Positions 40,762 through 49,420 are shown, counted from the first letter of the stretch. The stretch: DNA of 64,000 nt from DASSCW01 sp036556325 (GCA_036556325.1 DATBJR010000049.1:51351-115350); one strand, 5' to 3'. Translations and numbers: made by a program. Notes: generated from the letters alone by a model not told the origin.

Positions 40762-42015
40762 CTACCGAATTGCCCGAAGCACGGCGACCGCGTTCTGGCC
40801 GCCAAACCCAAAGCCGTTGACGATCGCCACCTTCACGGGCATCTGCCGCGCGACGTTGGGTACATAGTCGAGGTCGCAGGCGGGATCCGGTGTCCCGTAG
40901 TTGATCGTCGGCGGGACGATTCCGTCACGGATGGCCATCACCGCGGCGAGGGCGCTCATGGCGCCGGCGGCGCCAAGGGTGTGGCCGATCATGCTCTTGT
41001 TGCTGCTCACCGCCAGCCGGTGGGCGTGGTCGCCGAAGGCCGCGCGGATCGCCTTCGTCTCGGTCGCGTCGTTGAGCGGCGTGCTGGTGCCATGGGCGAC
41101 GACGTAGTCCACCTCCTCCGGCTCGACGCCGGCGTCGCGCAGAGCGCGCCGCATGGCGCGCGCTGCACCCTCGCCGGATGGCTCCGGGGCGCTGATGTGG
41201 AAGGCATCGCCAGTGAGACCACCGCCGGCAACTTCGGCCAACGGCTGGGCACGGCGTCGCTCGGCATGCTCGGCAGCCTCGATGACCAGCACCGCCGCGG
41301 CTTCGCCGAAGACGAAACCGTCACGCTGCGCGTCGAAGGGGCGTGACGCCTTCTCCGGCTCATCGTTGCGCTTCGACAGCGCCCCCATGTTGGCCAGCGC
41401 GGCGAAGGCGACCGGCAGGATGGCGCTCTCCGTGCCACCGGTGATGACGACGTCCGCGTCACCGTGCTCGATCATGCGCTGCGCCTCGATGAAGGCCTGG
41501 ACCCCCGAGGCGCAGGCCGCCACGCTCGTCACCACCGGGCCGCGCAGCCGGTTCTGGATGCTGATCTGGCAGGCGGCCATGGAAGGCGACAGCATCGGCA
41601 CCATGAACGGGCTGACGCGGGTGGGGCCCTGCTCCAGGTAGACGCGTTCGCCGGCCGCCACGTCGCCGATGCCGCCGCCGCCGGTGTTCACGACCACCGC
41701 GATGTCGTCGCGGTTCGCGTCGTTGATGACCAGCCCCGACCCCTCGATGGCCTGGGCGGCGGCGGCGACCGCGATCTGGCTGAATCGGCTCATTCGGCGC
41801 GCCTGCTTGAAGTCCATGAAGTCCCGGGGCTCGAAGCCCTTGATCTCTGCGGCGATCCGGACCTCTTCGTTCGACGGGTCGTAGGCGGTGATGCGCGCGA
41901 CGCCGCTGACGCCGGCGGTCAGGTTCCGCCAGAACGTCTCCGCATCATTGCCGATGGGCGAGATGGCGCCCATCCCGGTGACCACCGCCCGGCGCGCGGG
42001 GTCCGAGCTGCTCAC
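40762..42015 (-). CDS. fabF: 3-oxoacyl-ACP synthase II (KAS II), second copy in operon
   Basis: Condenses malonyl-ACP with acyl-ACP in fatty-acid elongation. The 417-residue protein has the Cys-His-His triad of elongating KAS enzymes: Cys168 in VAACASG, His308 in AHGTSTPLND, and Lys340/His345 in NKSMIGHTLGAAG. The C-terminal GFGFGGQNAV completes the active site. GTG 42015 overlaps the stop of the other fabF (GTGA). The two adjacent KAS proteins are clearly paralogous but have diverged widely, so they may differ in chain length or branched/unsaturated substrates. No acpP lies in the operon. Confidence 0.9.
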   Translation of the reverse strand: MSSSDPARRAVVTGMGAISPIGNDAETFWRNLTAGVSGVARITAYDPSNEEVRIAAEIKGFEPRDFMDFKQARRMSRFSQIAVAAAAQAIEGSGLVINDANRDDIAVVVNTGGGGIGDVAAGERVYLEQGPTRVSPFMVPMLSPSMAACQISIQNRLRGPVVTSVAACASGVQAFIEAQRMIEHGDADVVITGGTESAILPVAFAALANMGALSKRNDEPEKASRPFDAQRDGFVFGEAAAVLVIEAAEHAERRRAQPLAEVAGGGLTGDAFHISAPEPSGEGAARAMRRALRDAGVEPEEVDYVVAHGTSTPLNDATETKAIRAAFGDHAHRLAVSSNKSMIGHTLGAAGAMSALAAVMAIRDGIVPPTINYGTPDPACDLDYVPNVARQMPVKVAIVNGFGFGGQNAVAVLRAIR

Positions 42016-43298
42016 GCCTCGTGACGCCGGACGATGACGGTGCTGTTATGGCCGCCAAGGCCCATGGAGTTCGACAACGCCACGCGGACATCGGCCTGGC
42101 GAGCCTGGTTGGGCACGTAGTCCAGTGTCAGCTCCGGGTCAGGATGGCGATGGTTGATGGTCGGCGGGATGCAGCCGGTGGCCACCGCCTTCACGCAGGC
42201 GAACAGCTCGAAGGCACCCGCGGCGCCCATCATGTGGCCGGTCATGCTCTTGGTGGAGCTGATCGCCAGCCCGTTGCGCGCGTGGTCGCCGAACACCTCC
42301 TCGATGGCGATCGACTCGTAGCGGTCGTTCAGCGGCGTGCTGGTGCCGTGGGCATTGATGTAGTCGACCTCCTCGGGGCCGATGGCGGCGCGCGCCAGCG
42401 CATCGCGCATGGCGCGCTGGTTGCCCTCGCCGCGCTCCGCGGGCGCCGCCATGTGGAACGCATCGGCACTCGAGCCGTAGCCGATGACCTCGGCGATCGG
42501 CGACACGCCGCGGGCCAGCGCGTGCTGCAGCTCCTCGAGCACCAGCACTGCGGAGCCCTCCGACACGACGAAGCCGTTACGCGTCGCGTCGAACGGGCGG
42601 CTGGCGATCTCCGGGTTGTATTCGCCGCTGTCGGGATCGATCGGCGAGCCGAGCGCCTTCATCTGGCTGAAGCCCGCCAGCGCGATCGGCACCACCACCG
42701 CTTCCGTGCCGGCGCCGAGCATCAGGTCGGCCTGGCCGCGCACGATCGCCTCCATCGCCTCCCCGACGGCGTGGCCGCCGGTGGCGCAGGCGCTGACCAC
42801 TGCCAGGTTGTGCCCGCGGATGCCGTACTGGATGGCAACCATGCCCGATGCGGCGTCGGGGATCATGTGCGGCAGCAGGAAGGGCGACACGCGGTCGATG
42901 CCGCGGTTGGCGAGCGTCAGGATGCCGTCGCTGATCATGCCGATGCCGCCGATGCCGGTGCCCACCACCATCCCGAAGCGGTCGGGATCCGCCTGGCCGC
43001 GGTCCACCTTGCCATCCGCGTCGAGCAGGCCGGCGTCGCGCAGCGCCTCGCCGGCAGCGGCCACCGCGAGATGGGTGTTCCGGTCGTGGCGGCGCGCGTC
43101 CTTCGCGTCCATGTACTGCGTGGCGTCGAAGCCCTTGACCTCGCCGGCGATGTGGATCGGGTAGCCGGTCGTATCGAAGGCGGTGATGTCGGCAATCCCA
43201 GAACGTCCGGAGATCAGCGCCTCCCACGACGCATCGGCTCCGATGCCAACCGGGGAGACGACGCCGAGGCCGGTGACGACCGCCCGACGAGCCGTCAC
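42012..43298 (-). CDS. fabF: 3-oxoacyl-ACP synthase II (KAS II), first copy in operon
   Basis: A 428-residue KAS II. AVVTGLGVVSPVG begins the fold, Cys171 lies in SACATGGHAVGE, the first His in NAHGTSTPLND, and Lys/His in TKSMTGHMMGAAGA; the end has SMGLGGHNST. In the typical FabF gatekeeper position it reads GLGGHN rather than GFGGHN or GFGGQN. GTG 43298 overlaps the fabD stop, so fabD, fabF and fabF are translationally coupled. The frame is open upstream inside fabD but without KAS character. Confidence 0.92.
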   Translation of the reverse strand: MTARRAVVTGLGVVSPVGIGADASWEALISGRSGIADITAFDTTGYPIHIAGEVKGFDATQYMDAKDARRHDRNTHLAVAAAGEALRDAGLLDADGKVDRGQADPDRFGMVVGTGIGGIGMISDGILTLANRGIDRVSPFLLPHMIPDAASGMVAIQYGIRGHNLAVVSACATGGHAVGEAMEAIVRGQADLMLGAGTEAVVVPIALAGFSQMKALGSPIDPDSGEYNPEIASRPFDATRNGFVVSEGSAVLVLEELQHALARGVSPIAEVIGYGSSADAFHMAAPAERGEGNQRAMRDALARAAIGPEEVDYINAHGTSTPLNDRYESIAIEEVFGDHARNGLAISSTKSMTGHMMGAAGAFELFACVKAVATGCIPPTINHRHPDPELTLDYVPNQARQADVRVALSNSMGLGGHNSTVIVRRHEA

Positions 43299-44272
43299 GT
43301 GGGCAGCCAGATGCCTTCGCCCCCGGGCAGGTCGACGGCGTGCGCCCCGGCTGCCGGCGCGATGCGGCGGATGAGGCCGGTGAGCACCCGGCCAGGGCCG
43401 ATCTCGACGAAATCGGTCACGCCGTCGGCCGCCATGCGACGGATGGTCTCCGTCCACTGCACCCCGTGGACGAGGTGCTCGGTGAGCTCGCGGCGCAGCC
43501 CGTCGGCCGTCTGGATCACGCTGGCGTGCACGTTGCCGAGCATCGGCACCTGCGGATCGCGGAACGGGACCTTGGCCAGGATGCGGCCGAACTCGTCGCG
43601 CGCGCGGCGCATCAGGGGCGAGTGGCTGGCCACGCTGACCGTGAGCTGAACGGCCCGCCGCGCGCCGACCGTCTTGCTCATCTCCAGGGCGAAGACGAGT
43701 GCGGGGATCACGCCGGACAGCACGATCTGCCCCGGCGCGTTGCGGTTCGCGACGGAAATCTCGCCGTGCTCCCGCGCCTGGTCCACGATCTCATGCACCT
43801 GCTCGTCGCTGAGGCCGATGACGGCGCCCATGCCGCCATCGATGCCGCGCTCCTGCATGATCCGGCCGCGCTCGCGGACCAGCTGCATGGCCGTCTCGAA
43901 ATCGAGCGCCTCGGCGGCGACCGCCGCCGCGTACTGGCCGGCCGAGTGCCCCGCGAGCAGGAACGGCTTCAGCTCGACGCCGGCGCGCGCCGCCTCGGCC
44001 TTGAGCGCCTCGAGATGCGCGATGCTCGTCGCCAGGATGGCCGGCTGGGCGTTGACGGTCAGGTCCAGCTCCTCGGCCGGGCCTTCGGCGATCAGCCGGC
44101 TCAACGGAAAGCCGAGCGCCGCGTCACCCCGGGCCAGGATGGCGGCAGCTTCCGGCGAGCGCTCGAGCAGGCCGCTGGCCATGCCAACGTACTGGGAGCC
44201 CTGGCCCGGAAAGACGAACGCGTGGTGGCGCGTCTCGTCCGCGGGCGAATGGTCGTTCGTCTTCTCGGTCAT
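43295..44272 (-). CDS. fabD: Malonyl-CoA:ACP transacylase
   Basis: Loads malonate onto ACP for fatty-acid synthesis. The 325-residue protein starts its fold with HAFVFPGQGSQYVGMASGL and has the catalytic Ser110 in LLAGHSAGQYAAAVAA; most FabD proteins read GHSLGE here, so the two variable positions are changed. The active-site His lies in VASHSPLMRRA, and FVEIGPGRVLTGLI is the C-terminal signature. ATG 44272 fits the fold; the frame remains open upstream. A promoter-like pair precedes it. First gene of fabD-fabF-fabF. Confidence 0.92.
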   Translation of the reverse strand: MTEKTNDHSPADETRHHAFVFPGQGSQYVGMASGLLERSPEAAAILARGDAALGFPLSRLIAEGPAEELDLTVNAQPAILATSIAHLEALKAEAARAGVELKPFLLAGHSAGQYAAAVAAEALDFETAMQLVRERGRIMQERGIDGGMGAVIGLSDEQVHEIVDQAREHGEISVANRNAPGQIVLSGVIPALVFALEMSKTVGARRAVQLTVSVASHSPLMRRARDEFGRILAKVPFRDPQVPMLGNVHASVIQTADGLRRELTEHLVHGVQWTETIRRMAADGVTDFVEIGPGRVLTGLIRRIAPAAGAHAVDLPGGEGIWLPT

Positions 44273-44308
44273 CGAATGTGCCAGTGGAAGGTCGGAATTT
44301 GGCGCAGC

Positions 44309-44338
44309 GAGTATAGCCTGAGCACGAATCGGGCCCCA
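44309..44338 (-). promoter_or_regulatory. Promoter candidate for the fabD-fabF-fabF operon
   Basis: On the minus strand TATACT (44309-44314, five of six) is preceded, 18 bases away, by TTGGGG (44333-44338, three of six). The expected leader is about 30 bases. The surrounding gap is more A+T-rich than neighbouring coding sequence. Confidence 0.45.
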
Positions 44339-44361
44339 ACGGCCCGCTTCGCGACACGCAC

Positions 44362-45753
44362 CTATTCGGCCAGCGCGAAGCGGCTGACGACCTCGTGCAG
44401 CACCGGCAGGCCGAAGCGCAAGGCGCTGACCGGGATTCGCTCGTCGTTGGCGTGATACAGCGACAGGTAGGGCTGGTCGGCATCCAGGCGCAGCGGCAGG
44501 AACCCGTAGGTCGGGATGCCCAGCCGGGCCATGGCTTTCCCGTCGGTGCCCAGGGTGATCATCATCGGCAGTGGCACCCCCTCGGGATCCGCGGTGCGCA
44601 GCGCGTCCGCCATGAGGCGCACGATCTCGGCGTCCGCCGGGCAATCGACCGGCGGCATGGTCTGGACCGACTCCACGGTCACCTCGCCGCCGGCAATGCG
44701 CTGCAGCTCGGCCAGCAGGGCGTCCTGGTCGGTGTCCGGCAGCGTCCGGACGTCGATCTCCGCCTCGCCGCTGCCCGGTACCACGTTCACCTTCTTGCCG
44801 GCATGGATCATGTTCGGCGTGACCGTGTCGCGCAGCATCGCGTCCAGGGATCGCTGCAGGACGGGATCGCTGACGACTGCCCGCAGCCGGGATCGCGCTT
44901 CGTCGTCATCGCCGCGCTCCGCCAGGTCGGCCACCACGGACAGCCCCAGGCCGTCGAAGAAGCGGCGCACCACGGGCGTGACGCGGGCCGGCCGCGGCGC
45001 GGCGGCCAGCCGGGTGACGGCCGCGGCCAGCTTCAGCGCGGCGTTGTCGGGCGCCGGCATCGAGCCATGGCTCGGCGTGCCGCTGGCCCGCATCCGCGTC
45101 CAGATGATGCCCTTCTCGGCCACCTGGATGGTGTAGACCCGGCGCCCGCCCACGGTCATCGAGTAGCCGCCCACCTCGTTCAGCGCCGCCGCGGCCGGTC
45201 GCCCGGAGGCATCGGCGAACAGGTCCGGCCGGGCGTTGGCCCAGTGCAGCGCGCCGGCGCTGCCGCCGGCCTCCTCGTCGGCTACGGCGGCCAGGATCAC
45301 GTCGCGGCGCAGGGTGGCGCCGGAAGCCTGGAGCGCCACCATCACCGACAGCTCCATGGCCACCATTTCCTTCATGTCGCATGCGCCGCGGCCCCACACC
45401 TCGCCGTCGACGAGCTCGCCGCCGAAGGGGTCGCGCGACCACGACTCGGCGTCAACCGGCACCACGTCAACGTGGGACAGCAGGAGCAGCGGCGGCTCCG
45501 GATCGGGCACGCCGGCTGGCATCCGGGCGAAGCACGAGCCGCGGCCCGGGGATGCCTCCAGGACCTCGGCGCCGATGCCCGCGGCGTTGAGCACCTCGGC
45601 GCAGTAGGCGGCCGCGACCGTCTCGCCGCCACGCGAGTCGCGTCCGGCTGCCGCCGAGGGGTCACCTGGCGGGTTCACCGATGGAATGCGGATCAGCTCT
45701 CGCAGGTGCTCCACGCAGCTCGCAGTCGCCGCGTCCCAGTCGATCGGCGTCAC
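44362..45753 (-). CDS. M20-family metallopeptidase
   Basis: A 463-residue peptidase/deacylase of the ArgE/DapE/carboxypeptidase G2 family. Metal ligands are visible as LLLSHVDVVP (His), GRGACDMKE (bridging Asp), VADEEAGG (catalytic Glu then ligand Glu) and YHANDERIP near the C-terminus (His). A dimerisation domain inserts between about residues 215 and 335 (GIIWTRMRASGTPSHGS). Substrate, such as an N-acyl amino acid or dipeptide, cannot be read. GTG 45753 begins one base after the preceding minus-strand gene ends, indicating an operon with the CruF-like gene. Confidence 0.87.
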   Translation of the reverse strand: MTPIDWDAATASCVEHLRELIRIPSVNPPGDPSAAAGRDSRGGETVAAAYCAEVLNAAGIGAEVLEASPGRGSCFARMPAGVPDPEPPLLLLSHVDVVPVDAESWSRDPFGGELVDGEVWGRGACDMKEMVAMELSVMVALQASGATLRRDVILAAVADEEAGGSAGALHWANARPDLFADASGRPAAAALNEVGGYSMTVGGRRVYTIQVAEKGIIWTRMRASGTPSHGSMPAPDNAALKLAAAVTRLAAAPRPARVTPVVRRFFDGLGLSVVADLAERGDDDEARSRLRAVVSDPVLQRSLDAMLRDTVTPNMIHAGKKVNVVPGSGEAEIDVRTLPDTDQDALLAELQRIAGGEVTVESVQTMPPVDCPADAEIVRLMADALRTADPEGVPLPMMITLGTDGKAMARLGIPTYGFLPLRLDADQPYLSLYHANDERIPVSALRFGLPVLHEVVSRFALAE

Positions 45754-45754
45754 C

Positions 45755-46699
45755 TCAGCTGGCCGGCTCGGCGGAGCCGAGCTCCACGCCCCGCGCCGCG
45801 GGGGATCGTTGCCGGTGCTCGTGGCGGCGTGCCACCAGCCAGCTCAGCGGCACCTCCGCCGCCAGCAACAGCAGGGCGACGCCGAGCAGGACCGGCAGCT
45901 GCGTGGCGAGCCCCATGACCAGCAGCGCCCCCAGGAAGTAGCAGTGGATCGCCACCCGGGTCAGCCCGGCCAGCCGCAGGTCCAGGATCGCCATCCGCTC
46001 GCCGTTCGGCTGTGCGCGGTCGGGACCGAAGATCGCCCAGGCGCTGACCAGGGCGAAGCCGGCCAGGGTAACCAGGAACGGGACGCCGCCACCTCCCGGC
46101 GCGTCGTCGATGAGCGGCTTCACGGCGATGAACGGCATCAACCCCACCAGCAGCAGGGCGAAGGCCGGCAACGGCACCAGTAGCTGCAGCCACTCGAGCC
46201 GCGGCCGGCCGCGTGCCTCGTCCCGCAGCCAGCGGGTCACCAGGCTGAACCCGACCGTCACGAACAGCCAGGCGTAGAAGTTGCCCCACGGCACGCCGAA
46301 CCAGCCGTCGGTGGGCGCGATGCCGCGCCACGTCCAGAGTCCCATCCGGATGGCGATGGCGTCGAAGGACAGGTCGAGCAGGATGGCCAGCACGCTGTCG
46401 ACCACCGGGGCATACCGCCGGCGGACGCCGAGCGCATCGGTCAGGCGCATGGCGCCGGCGATGATCAATGCCCAGGTGAGGCCGATCACGAGCGGCGCCC
46501 GGTCGATGACCAGCGTCCAGGCCGGGTTGTAGTGGTAGGTCTGGAAGATGAGCTGGTCGCCCTCCTCCAGCAGGACGCCGAAGGCGGCCGCAGAGACGAG
46601 CTCGAGGGCCGGCAGGCGGCCACGCCGCGCCGCGGCGACCAGCGCCCCGAGGAAGAAGATGGTGGCGCCGATCTCGAGCGCCAGGTAGACCGAATTCAT
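45755..46699 (-). CDS. Carotenoid biosynthesis (CruF/DUF422-type) membrane protein
   Basis: A 314-residue protein with about eight membrane helices. The motif cluster DLSFDAIAIRMGLWTW, then GWFGVPWGNFYAWLFV at about residues 110-145 is the signature of the CruF/bisanhydrobacterioruberin hydratase family, which hydrates the ends of C40/C50 carotenoids. The usual NFxGW is NFYAW here. Other carotenoid genes are absent nearby, although a UbiA-family prenyltransferase lies at 58673. The permease upstream and peptidase downstream suggest no obvious pathway. ATG 46699 is preceded by a TACCAT hexamer nine bases upstream. Confidence 0.72.
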   Translation of the reverse strand: MNSVYLALEIGATIFFLGALVAAARRGRLPALELVSAAAFGVLLEEGDQLIFQTYHYNPAWTLVIDRAPLVIGLTWALIIAGAMRLTDALGVRRRYAPVVDSVLAILLDLSFDAIAIRMGLWTWRGIAPTDGWFGVPWGNFYAWLFVTVGFSLVTRWLRDEARGRPRLEWLQLLVPLPAFALLLVGLMPFIAVKPLIDDAPGGGGVPFLVTLAGFALVSAWAIFGPDRAQPNGERMAILDLRLAGLTRVAIHCYFLGALLVMGLATQLPVLLGVALLLLAAEVPLSWLVARRHEHRQRSPAARGVELGSAEPAS

Positions 46700-46708
46700 G
46701 CGCGCCCG

Positions 46709-46714
46709 ATGGTA
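46709..46714 (-). promoter_or_regulatory. -10 hexamer for the CruF-like gene, nearly leaderless
   Basis: TACCAT on the minus strand, nine bases before ATG 46699, with no ribosome site between. Same hexamer as at 39358 and 55606. Confidence 0.35.
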
Positions 46715-46735
46715 TCGGCCGCCCGCCGATCCTGC

Positions 46736-48004
46736 TCAGGCGGGGGCTGCCACCGCGCGCAGCCGACCAACGATCCCCCGGCCGGCCAGCCCGATGCCGA
46801 ACATCAGCACACCGGCCAGCACGGCCTGGAAGGGCAGGGTGATGACCAGGGTGAGGCAGCCGGCCAGGCCGGCGGCGTTGAGCGCCCGCGGCCAGCGTCG
46901 CTGCGCCGGCCGCTGGGTGAAGGCCGCGGCGTTGGCAATGGCGTAGTACACGAGGACGCCGAAGGACGAGAAGCCGATGGCTCCGCGCAGGTCGCTCGCG
47001 AGCACCAGCACGCCGACCGCCACGCCCACCGCCAGCTCGGCGTGATCCGGCACCCGGTGCCGAGGATGGACCGAGGCGAGCCAGCCAGGAAGGTCACCGT
47101 TCCGCGCCATGGCGAGCGAGGTGCGCCCAACCCCGGCGATCAGCGCCAGCAGTGCCCCCAGGCTCGCCACGGCGGCCCCGGCCTGCACGACCGGCAGCGC
47201 CCACGGGGCGCCGGCCGCCTCCACGGCCGTCGCCAGCGGACGCGAGCTGGCAGCCAGGTTTGCCGGTCCCGCGGCGGCCAGGGCCGCGAGGCCGACGGCG
47301 AAATAGATCGCGACCGTGATGCCCAGCGCCAGCGGGATGGCGCGCGGAATGGTGCGGGACGGATCACGCACCTCCTCCCCCAGGGTGGCGATGCGGGCGT
47401 AACCGGCAAAGGCGAAGAACAGCAGGCCGGCGGACTGCAGCACCCCGTACGCGCCGGTGCCCGCGGCAGCTGCGGCAGTCCCTTGCCCGCCGGCCAGGCC
47501 CAGCGCCGTGACCAGCACGAAGGTCAGCAGCGCGGCCAGCGACAGGAAGACCAGGGCTCTGGCCAGCCGGGCGGTGCGGGTGATGCCGCGGTAGTTCACC
47601 GCGGTCAGGGCCACCACCACCGCCAGCGCCAGCAGGCGCTGCCAAAGGCCGGGCTCAGGCACGAGATAGGCGGCGAACGTCAGGGCCATGGCCGCGCTGG
47701 ACGCGGTCTTACCGATGACGAAGCCCCAGCCCGCCAGGAAGCCCCAGATCGGGCCGAGCCGCTCCCGGCCGTAGACATACGTTCCACCGGAGGTGGGGTA
47801 CTGCGCCGCCAGCTGCGCCGACGCCACGGCGTTGCAGTAGGCGACGCCGGCGGCGACGACGAGGCCGATGAGCAGCGCGCCTCCCGCCGCCGCAGCGGCC
47901 GGTCCCCAGGCGGAGAAGACGCCCGCGCCGATCATCGAGCCCAGGCCGACGACGACCGCGTCGCCGGTCCCCAGCCGGCGGGCCAGCGCGTCTGGCGACG
48001 TCAC
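46736..48004 (-). CDS. APC-superfamily amino acid permease
   Basis: A 422-residue transporter with about 12 helices. GSMIGAGVFSAWGPAAAAAG in the first helix is the APC unwound G-S/T-x-I-G-x-G substrate-binding motif, and YPTSGGTYVYGRERLGPIWGFLAGW follows, as in the amino acid/cationic amino acid permease group. Likely a proton- or Na-coupled amino acid importer or exchanger. GTG 48004 overlaps the HIT gene stop (GTGA), so it is co-translated with that gene. Substrate not determinable. Confidence 0.85.
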   Translation of the reverse strand: MTSPDALARRLGTGDAVVVGLGSMIGAGVFSAWGPAAAAAGGALLIGLVVAAGVAYCNAVASAQLAAQYPTSGGTYVYGRERLGPIWGFLAGWGFVIGKTASSAAMALTFAAYLVPEPGLWQRLLALAVVVALTAVNYRGITRTARLARALVFLSLAALLTFVLVTALGLAGGQGTAAAAAGTGAYGVLQSAGLLFFAFAGYARIATLGEEVRDPSRTIPRAIPLALGITVAIYFAVGLAALAAAGPANLAASSRPLATAVEAAGAPWALPVVQAGAAVASLGALLALIAGVGRTSLAMARNGDLPGWLASVHPRHRVPDHAELAVGVAVGVLVLASDLRGAIGFSSFGVLVYYAIANAAAFTQRPAQRRWPRALNAAGLAGCLTLVITLPFQAVLAGVLMFGIGLAGRGIVGRLRAVAAPA

Positions 48005-48492
48005 AGCCCGGCTGCGACCTGGCGCGCGGCCTCCGCAAGCTCGTCGTCGCCCACGACCGGCAGGACGTCCTCCCACAGCGGCAGCATGTGGCTCTTCGCC
48101 TCGAGCATGCCCAGCGGCCGCGGCAGGAACCACACGTGGAAGTGCGCGCCGCCATCGCCCCACCGGTAGAGGTGCACCCGCGCGACGTCGCCGCGCGCCA
48201 GGATGGCGCGCTCGATGCGGCCGGCCAGCGGTGCGAACGCGGCGGCGGCGTCCGGCGGCAGATCCATGAACGAGTCGACGTGCGCCCGGCTCGCCAGCCA
48301 GACGGTCCCCGGCAGGCTGCCGTTGACCGGCGGGTGGAGGGTGAAATGCTCGTCCGACCAGACGGCGGTGGTCGTGTCCCCCTCGCAGATGGCGCACGGC
48401 TCGCCACCGGGCTCACCGCGGCGCGGCGGCTCGGGAACGACGCGTGGGCCCGGCTCGCGCCGGGTCAGCGGCTCGGCGTACGGCAGTTGCAT
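48001..48492 (-). CDS. HIT-like protein
   Basis: A 163-residue protein of the histidine triad superfamily, which hydrolyses or transfers nucleotides from dinucleotide polyphosphates or NMP-linked compounds. PCAICEGD near the N-terminus is a possible metal-binding pair. LASRAHVDSFMDLP and the core GAHFHVWFLPRPLG are present; the third His of HxHxH is Trp. The catalytic middle His is kept. ATG 48492 has an excellent GGAGG ribosome site. It is the first gene of a two-gene unit with the permease; the reason for the pairing is unclear. Confidence 0.75.
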   Translation of the reverse strand: MQLPYAEPLTRREPGPRVVPEPPRRGEPGGEPCAICEGDTTTAVWSDEHFTLHPPVNGSLPGTVWLASRAHVDSFMDLPPDAAAAFAPLAGRIERAILARGDVARVHLYRWGDGGAHFHVWFLPRPLGMLEAKSHMLPLWEDVLPVVGDDELAEAARQVAAGL

Positions 48493-48508
48493 GGTGATCC
48501 TCCTCGCT

Positions 48509-49342
48509 CTAGGTGGGTGGGACGGCCGGCCCGACCGCCGGCAGGAGACCGGCGGCCCGGCGCGCAATCTCGATGAACGGGCGGAGGCGCACCGACAGCT
48601 CGGTGCGAGTGGCCCGAAACGCCTCGAGTCGCTCTTCCTCGTTGCCCTCGACGGCCGCTGGATCCTCCAGGTGCCAGTGCAGCGAGCTGTGGGGTCCCGG
48701 GATGGTGGGGCACGCTTCCCGCGCCGAGTTCGACAGGGTGATGACGTAGTCCAGCGGTTCGCCCAGCAGCTCGCTGACCGGCTTGGCTCTGGCAGCGGTC
48801 CAGTCGATCCCCAGCTCGGACAGGACGCGGACGGTCAGCGGATGGACCGCCTTCGGTCGCGTGCCGCCGGAACGTGGGCGGAACTCGCGGCCTCCGAATC
48901 GGCCGAGCAGCGCCTCGCCGATCTGGCTGCGCGCCGAGTTGCCGTTGCAGACGAACAGCACGGTGATCGGGCCCCGGGACGGCACACCTTTGCCGCCGGC
49001 GGCGTCGATGGTCGTCTCGAGATCGGCCAGCTCGATCTCCAGGCGTTCCAGCTCCTCCCGCTGCTCGGCGATCCGCCGACGCTGCTCGTCCAGGGCGATG
49101 ACCAGCCCGCGGTCCACCGCGTCGCCGGCCAGGCAGCGCTCGGCGAGCCGGCCCGCATCGATGGGTGCGAGCCCCAACCGGCGGAGGGTGAGCACCAGCT
49201 TCAGGCGCGACAGGTCGGCATCGGTGTACTGCCGGTATCCGTTCGGCCCGCGGGGTGCCGCCGGCAGAATCCCGGACGACTCGTACCAGCGCACGCCCGA
49301 GGCTGAGATGCCGGCACGCCGGGCCAGGGCGGAGATGTTCAT
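48509..49342 (-). CDS. MerR-family regulator fused to low-MW protein tyrosine phosphatase / arsenate reductase
   Basis: A 277-residue fusion. Residues 1-70 are a MerR winged helix (NISALARRAGISASGVRWYE then GYRQYTDADL), residues 80-113 a coiled-coil dimerisation helix, and residues 125-265 an ArsC/LMW-PTP domain: VLFVCNGNSARSQIGEALL with the Cx5R loop (Cys132 to Arg138) and the acid HLEDPAA (Asp227). By comparison with thioredoxin-linked ArsC, one shuttle Cys remains (Cys211 in EACP) and the other is Ser204. The phosphatase domain may serve as sensor or as the regulated enzyme. A MerR-type promoter lies directly upstream and suggests autoregulation. Divergent from the aldehyde dehydrogenase. 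Confidence 0.82.
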   Translation of the reverse strand: MNISALARRAGISASGVRWYESSGILPAAPRGPNGYRQYTDADLSRLKLVLTLRRLGLAPIDAGRLAERCLAGDAVDRGLVIALDEQRRRIAEQREELERLEIELADLETTIDAAGGKGVPSRGPITVLFVCNGNSARSQIGEALLGRFGGREFRPRSGGTRPKAVHPLTVRVLSELGIDWTAARAKPVSELLGEPLDYVITLSNSAREACPTIPGPHSSLHWHLEDPAAVEGNEEERLEAFRATRTELSVRLRPFIEIARRAAGLLPAVGPAVPPT

Positions 49343-49349
49343 CGGCTGC

Positions 49350-49380
49350 AGGCTAAACCCTACAGTCGCTGCAAGGTCAA
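49350..49380 (-). promoter_or_regulatory. MerR-type promoter/operator with 19-base spacer
   Basis: On the minus strand TTGACC (49375-49380) and TAGCCT (49350-49355) are separated by 19 bases, the overlong spacer typical of MerR-activated promoters. Within it a dyad ACCCTACAG-TCG-CTGCAAGGT (49357-49377, plus-strand reading) pairs at seven of nine positions. The -10 is seven bases from ATG 49342, so the transcript is probably leaderless. The shape resembles operators of metal-responsive MerR proteins such as CadR. Confidence 0.7.
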
Positions 49381-49408
49381 GTCCTTCGAGCCGATCGAAC
49401 GGCGGCAG

Positions 49409-49414
49409 TAGAAT
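49409..49414 (+). promoter_or_regulatory. -10 hexamer for the aldehyde dehydrogenase gene, leaderless
   Basis: TAGAAT, five of six to consensus, lies six bases before ATG 49421. No ribosome site and no clear -35. It is close to the divergent MerR-type promoter, so the two could influence each other. Confidence 0.45.
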
Positions 49415-49420
49415 CGCGGC

